Assembly (NCBI GenBank): GCA_020622165.1
Contig: JACNMN010000009.1
Span: forward strand, 120,670 to 184,669
Reading direction: 5' to 3'
Length of the DNA: 64,000 bases
Origin: Boseongicola sp. H5
GTDB lineage: Bacteria; Pseudomonadota; Alphaproteobacteria; Rhodobacterales; Rhodobacteraceae
In this document: in pieces, positions 62,687-64,000 of the stretch
Layout: every line of letters begins with the position of its first letter
Numbering within the stretch: position 1 is the first letter of the stretch
The notes under the pieces: model-generated
Told to the model about the DNA's origin: nothing
The model's input: the letters and a program-made list of their open reading frames with translations, nothing else
The model's database searches: none
Position numbers and translations under genes: made by a program

Positions 62687-63406
62687 TTACCCTTCAAAAG
62701 CAGCTACCAGATCAACCTCTTGATCCGAGAACCCAAACTTCCCGACCATTTTTCGATGTGCTTCGGTCCCCAGATATTGGGAGAGGACAGAATCAACTTC
62801 CCGCAGAAGCTCGGTATCTTCCAGCCAGAATGCAAATGATCCAAATGCTGGCGGTTTTTCGTTCGGAGGCAGCAAGATCAATTCGATCGGCCATTCGGTG
62901 TTCTGCACGATAAAGCCCGTGTGCGCCATTCCGACACTGGCATAGGCATCGGACCTTCCATCTCGCACCGCTTTCGCCGCTTCCGTATATGTCTCGAAAA
63001 TCATGATCCTGTCTTCGTCGACACCAAATTCAACCGCCGAGCGGTGCTGGAACTGGTCGCGGATGACCGCCAGGCGAACGTGCGGATTATCTGCGACCGA
63101 TTGATAGCCGCTCAGTTCCAGGGGATTGCTCTTGGCTACCAATAGCCCATCCGGCAGCGCCCAGATCGGCCGACTGAATTGTGCGCTTTTTCTGCGCTCT
63201 TCAGTCCCAAACAATCCGGTCGACATGCGCCAGCGGCCATCACCTAGACCGGGCAATAGTTCGGCAAACTCTGTCTCGACCGGCTCAAAGTCTGCGATCC
63301 CGAGTTCGGCAAACACATGCCTTGCAAGTTCCACATCACTGCCGGTGACGTGGCCAGTGTTGTCGATGTAATTGAAGGGGGGCTCGATTAAGTAGGCAAA
63401 TTTCAC
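62687..63406 (-). CDS. solute-binding protein family 3-like protein without signal peptide
   Basis: Protein of 239 residues with the amino-acid-binding (SBP_bac_3) fold. MKFAYLIEPPFNYIDNTGHV matches the mature start of such proteins, followed by GSDVELARHVFAELG and ARLAVIR-type lobe segments. There is no signal sequence or lipobox. Its GTG start (63406) overlaps the stop of the MerR regulator as GTGA. It may therefore be a cytoplasmic sensor or scavenger protein working with the regulator. The ligand is unknown. Confidence 0.8.
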   Translation of the reverse strand: MKFAYLIEPPFNYIDNTGHVTGSDVELARHVFAELGIADFEPVETEFAELLPGLGDGRWRMSTGLFGTEERRKSAQFSRPIWALPDGLLVAKSNPLELSGYQSVADNPHVRLAVIRDQFQHRSAVEFGVDEDRIMIFETYTEAAKAVRDGRSDAYASVGMAHTGFIVQNTEWPIELILLPPNEKPPAFGSFAFWLEDTELLREVDSVLSQYLGTEAHRKMVGKFGFSDQEVDLVAAFEG

Positions 63407-63768
63407 GGGTCATCCTCTTTTGTGTCTGGGCCATAGCTGGCGATCTTGATGGCGAGGATGTCTTCGCATTTTTCGAGCTTCGCGCGCTTTGCCTTCAGGG
63501 TGTCCGCATGATCCGCAAGGATTTTGCGTCGCTCTGCTATACCGGTATCACCCGCCTTGGCGAGCGTCGTGAACCGTCGCATCTGCTTGAGCGACATGCC
63601 CGTTTCGCGCAGCCAGTACAGCAGTGTGAGCCATTCAATCAGCCGTGGTGTGAACCGCCGGTGCCCATCCGGGCCGCGCTCGATCTCGGGCAACATCCCC
63701 GACTTTTCATAGAACCGTATTGTGTGCGCGGACAATCCGCAGGCTTCTGACGCCTCTGCAATTCTCAT
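63403..63768 (-). CDS. MerR-family transcriptional regulator
   Basis: Regulator of 121 residues. N-terminal winged HTH (MRIAEASEACGLSAHTIRFY, EKSGMLPEIERGPDGHRRF), then the wing and a dimerisation coiled coil (about 80-112, EKCEDILAIKI). There is one Cys (EKC) in the coiled coil and no metal-binding C-terminal loop. It resembles the organic-effector group of MerR proteins. It controls its own promoter judged by the dyad below. Confidence 0.9.
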   Translation of the reverse strand: MRIAEASEACGLSAHTIRFYEKSGMLPEIERGPDGHRRFTPRLIEWLTLLYWLRETGMSLKQMRRFTTLAKAGDTGIAERRKILADHADTLKAKRAKLEKCEDILAIKIASYGPDTKEDDP

Positions 63769-63793
63769 CTTGGCAAGTCATCCTCCAACCAAT

Positions 63794-63824
63794 TTGGTAG
63801 CGGGTTAGAGTTACTCTAAGTCAA
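63794..63824 (-). promoter_or_regulatory. MerR-type autoregulated promoter
   Basis: On the minus strand a -35 TTGACT (63819-63824) and a -10-like TACCAA (63794-63799) are 19 bp apart. The spacer contains a perfect dyad, TTAGAGT-T-ACTCTAA read on plus (63805-63819). This is the MerR spacing and operator layout, 26 bp before the regulator start. Confidence 0.75.
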
Positions 63825-63943
63825 TGCCGGATTTTAAGAAGCGGTCTTTCGTGGGGAGCGCAGCATTGGTGACTAATGGGATGTACCGGCTGCTTCACCC
63901 AGCAGGTTAGGCTTGGCCTATTTCTGCAACATGGAGAAGTAGC

Positions 63944-64000
63944 ATGGCGACGCACGATTTTGATAAGCTGATGTCGGTGGGCATCGATATTGGCAAAAAT
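63944..64000 (+). mobile_element. IS110-family transposase (5' end, truncated by window)
   Basis: The frame begins MATHDFDKLMSVGIDIGKN and runs off the window. VGIDIGKN is the DEDD-type N-terminal motif of IS110/IS1111 transposases. Only 19 residues are visible. The left boundary of the element cannot be placed. Confidence 0.65.

Noticed and set aside
1..64000. CRISPR arrays, tRNA or rRNA genes
   Set aside because: No spaced identical repeats, cloverleaf signature or rRNA motif was noticed by eye. A covariance-model scan would be decisive.

Overview
The window looks like a chromosomal stretch of a high-GC alphaproteobacterium of the Rhodobacterales type. The evidence is family resemblance only: high GC throughout, tightly overlapping ATGA/GTGA operons, a phosphonate locus with a hexapeptide transferase, and a 3-hydroxybutyrate dehydrogenase. 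No rRNA, tRNA or CRISPR array was seen. The left edge cuts uvrC and the right edge cuts an IS110-type transposase.

Layout. 1-4298 (minus): uvrC, a pteridine-reductase-like SDR, a Na+/Ca2+ exchanger, a small zinc-ribbon protein and an S49 peptidase. 4443-7035 (plus): molybdate importer modABC. 7039-9352 (minus): 3-hydroxybutyrate dehydrogenase coupled to an acyl-CoA synthetase that carries a one-base frameshift. 9449-16123: phosphonate import (phnC, phnD and two phnE genes), a hexapeptide transferase and, divergently, phnM plus a TIM-barrel epimerase-like gene. A good Pho box lies before phnM and a poorer one before phnD; the C-P lyase core genes are not here. 16386-18075: a sulfotransferase-like protein and an endonuclease III-like glycosylase.

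18300-31249 (plus) is one long sugar-catabolic operon. It encodes a sugar dehydrogenase, an enolase-superfamily dehydratase, a complete ABC sugar importer, a GntR/FCD regulator, an SMP-30 lactonase, a mutarotase-like protein, a large GH38-like glycosidase, an FAH-fold hydrolase and a second dehydrogenase. Together these can take up a sugar or glycoside, split it, and degrade it oxidatively without phosphorylation.

31638-42713 is a copper-handling island: L,D-transpeptidase, multicopper oxidase, Met-rich cupredoxin, cytochrome c, small secreted proteins, a histidine kinase/response regulator pair, a Met/His-rich EF-hand protein, a frameshifted VTT-family membrane protein, a Cu+ P-type ATPase, a CopZ-like chaperone and a DUF411 protein. 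A CueR-type promoter drives the ATPase. A TTTGTATC direct-repeat motif recurs at the promoters around the two-component system.

43183-44949 holds a divergent alpha/beta hydrolase and XRE regulator pair with a clear operator. 45150-55262 is an iron/siderophore-type locus: one ATPase, two permeases, four tandem substrate-binding proteins, a half-size ABC exporter, a 55-codon coupled gene and a divergent sucrase/ferredoxin-like protein. From about 55300 the sequence becomes patchier and lower in GC: gene fragments, a TetR-controlled RND efflux pair, DUF2461 and YdeI proteins, and a MerR regulator coupled to a solute-binding domain protein without a signal peptide, ending in the insertion sequence. 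This right end reads as an accessory region.
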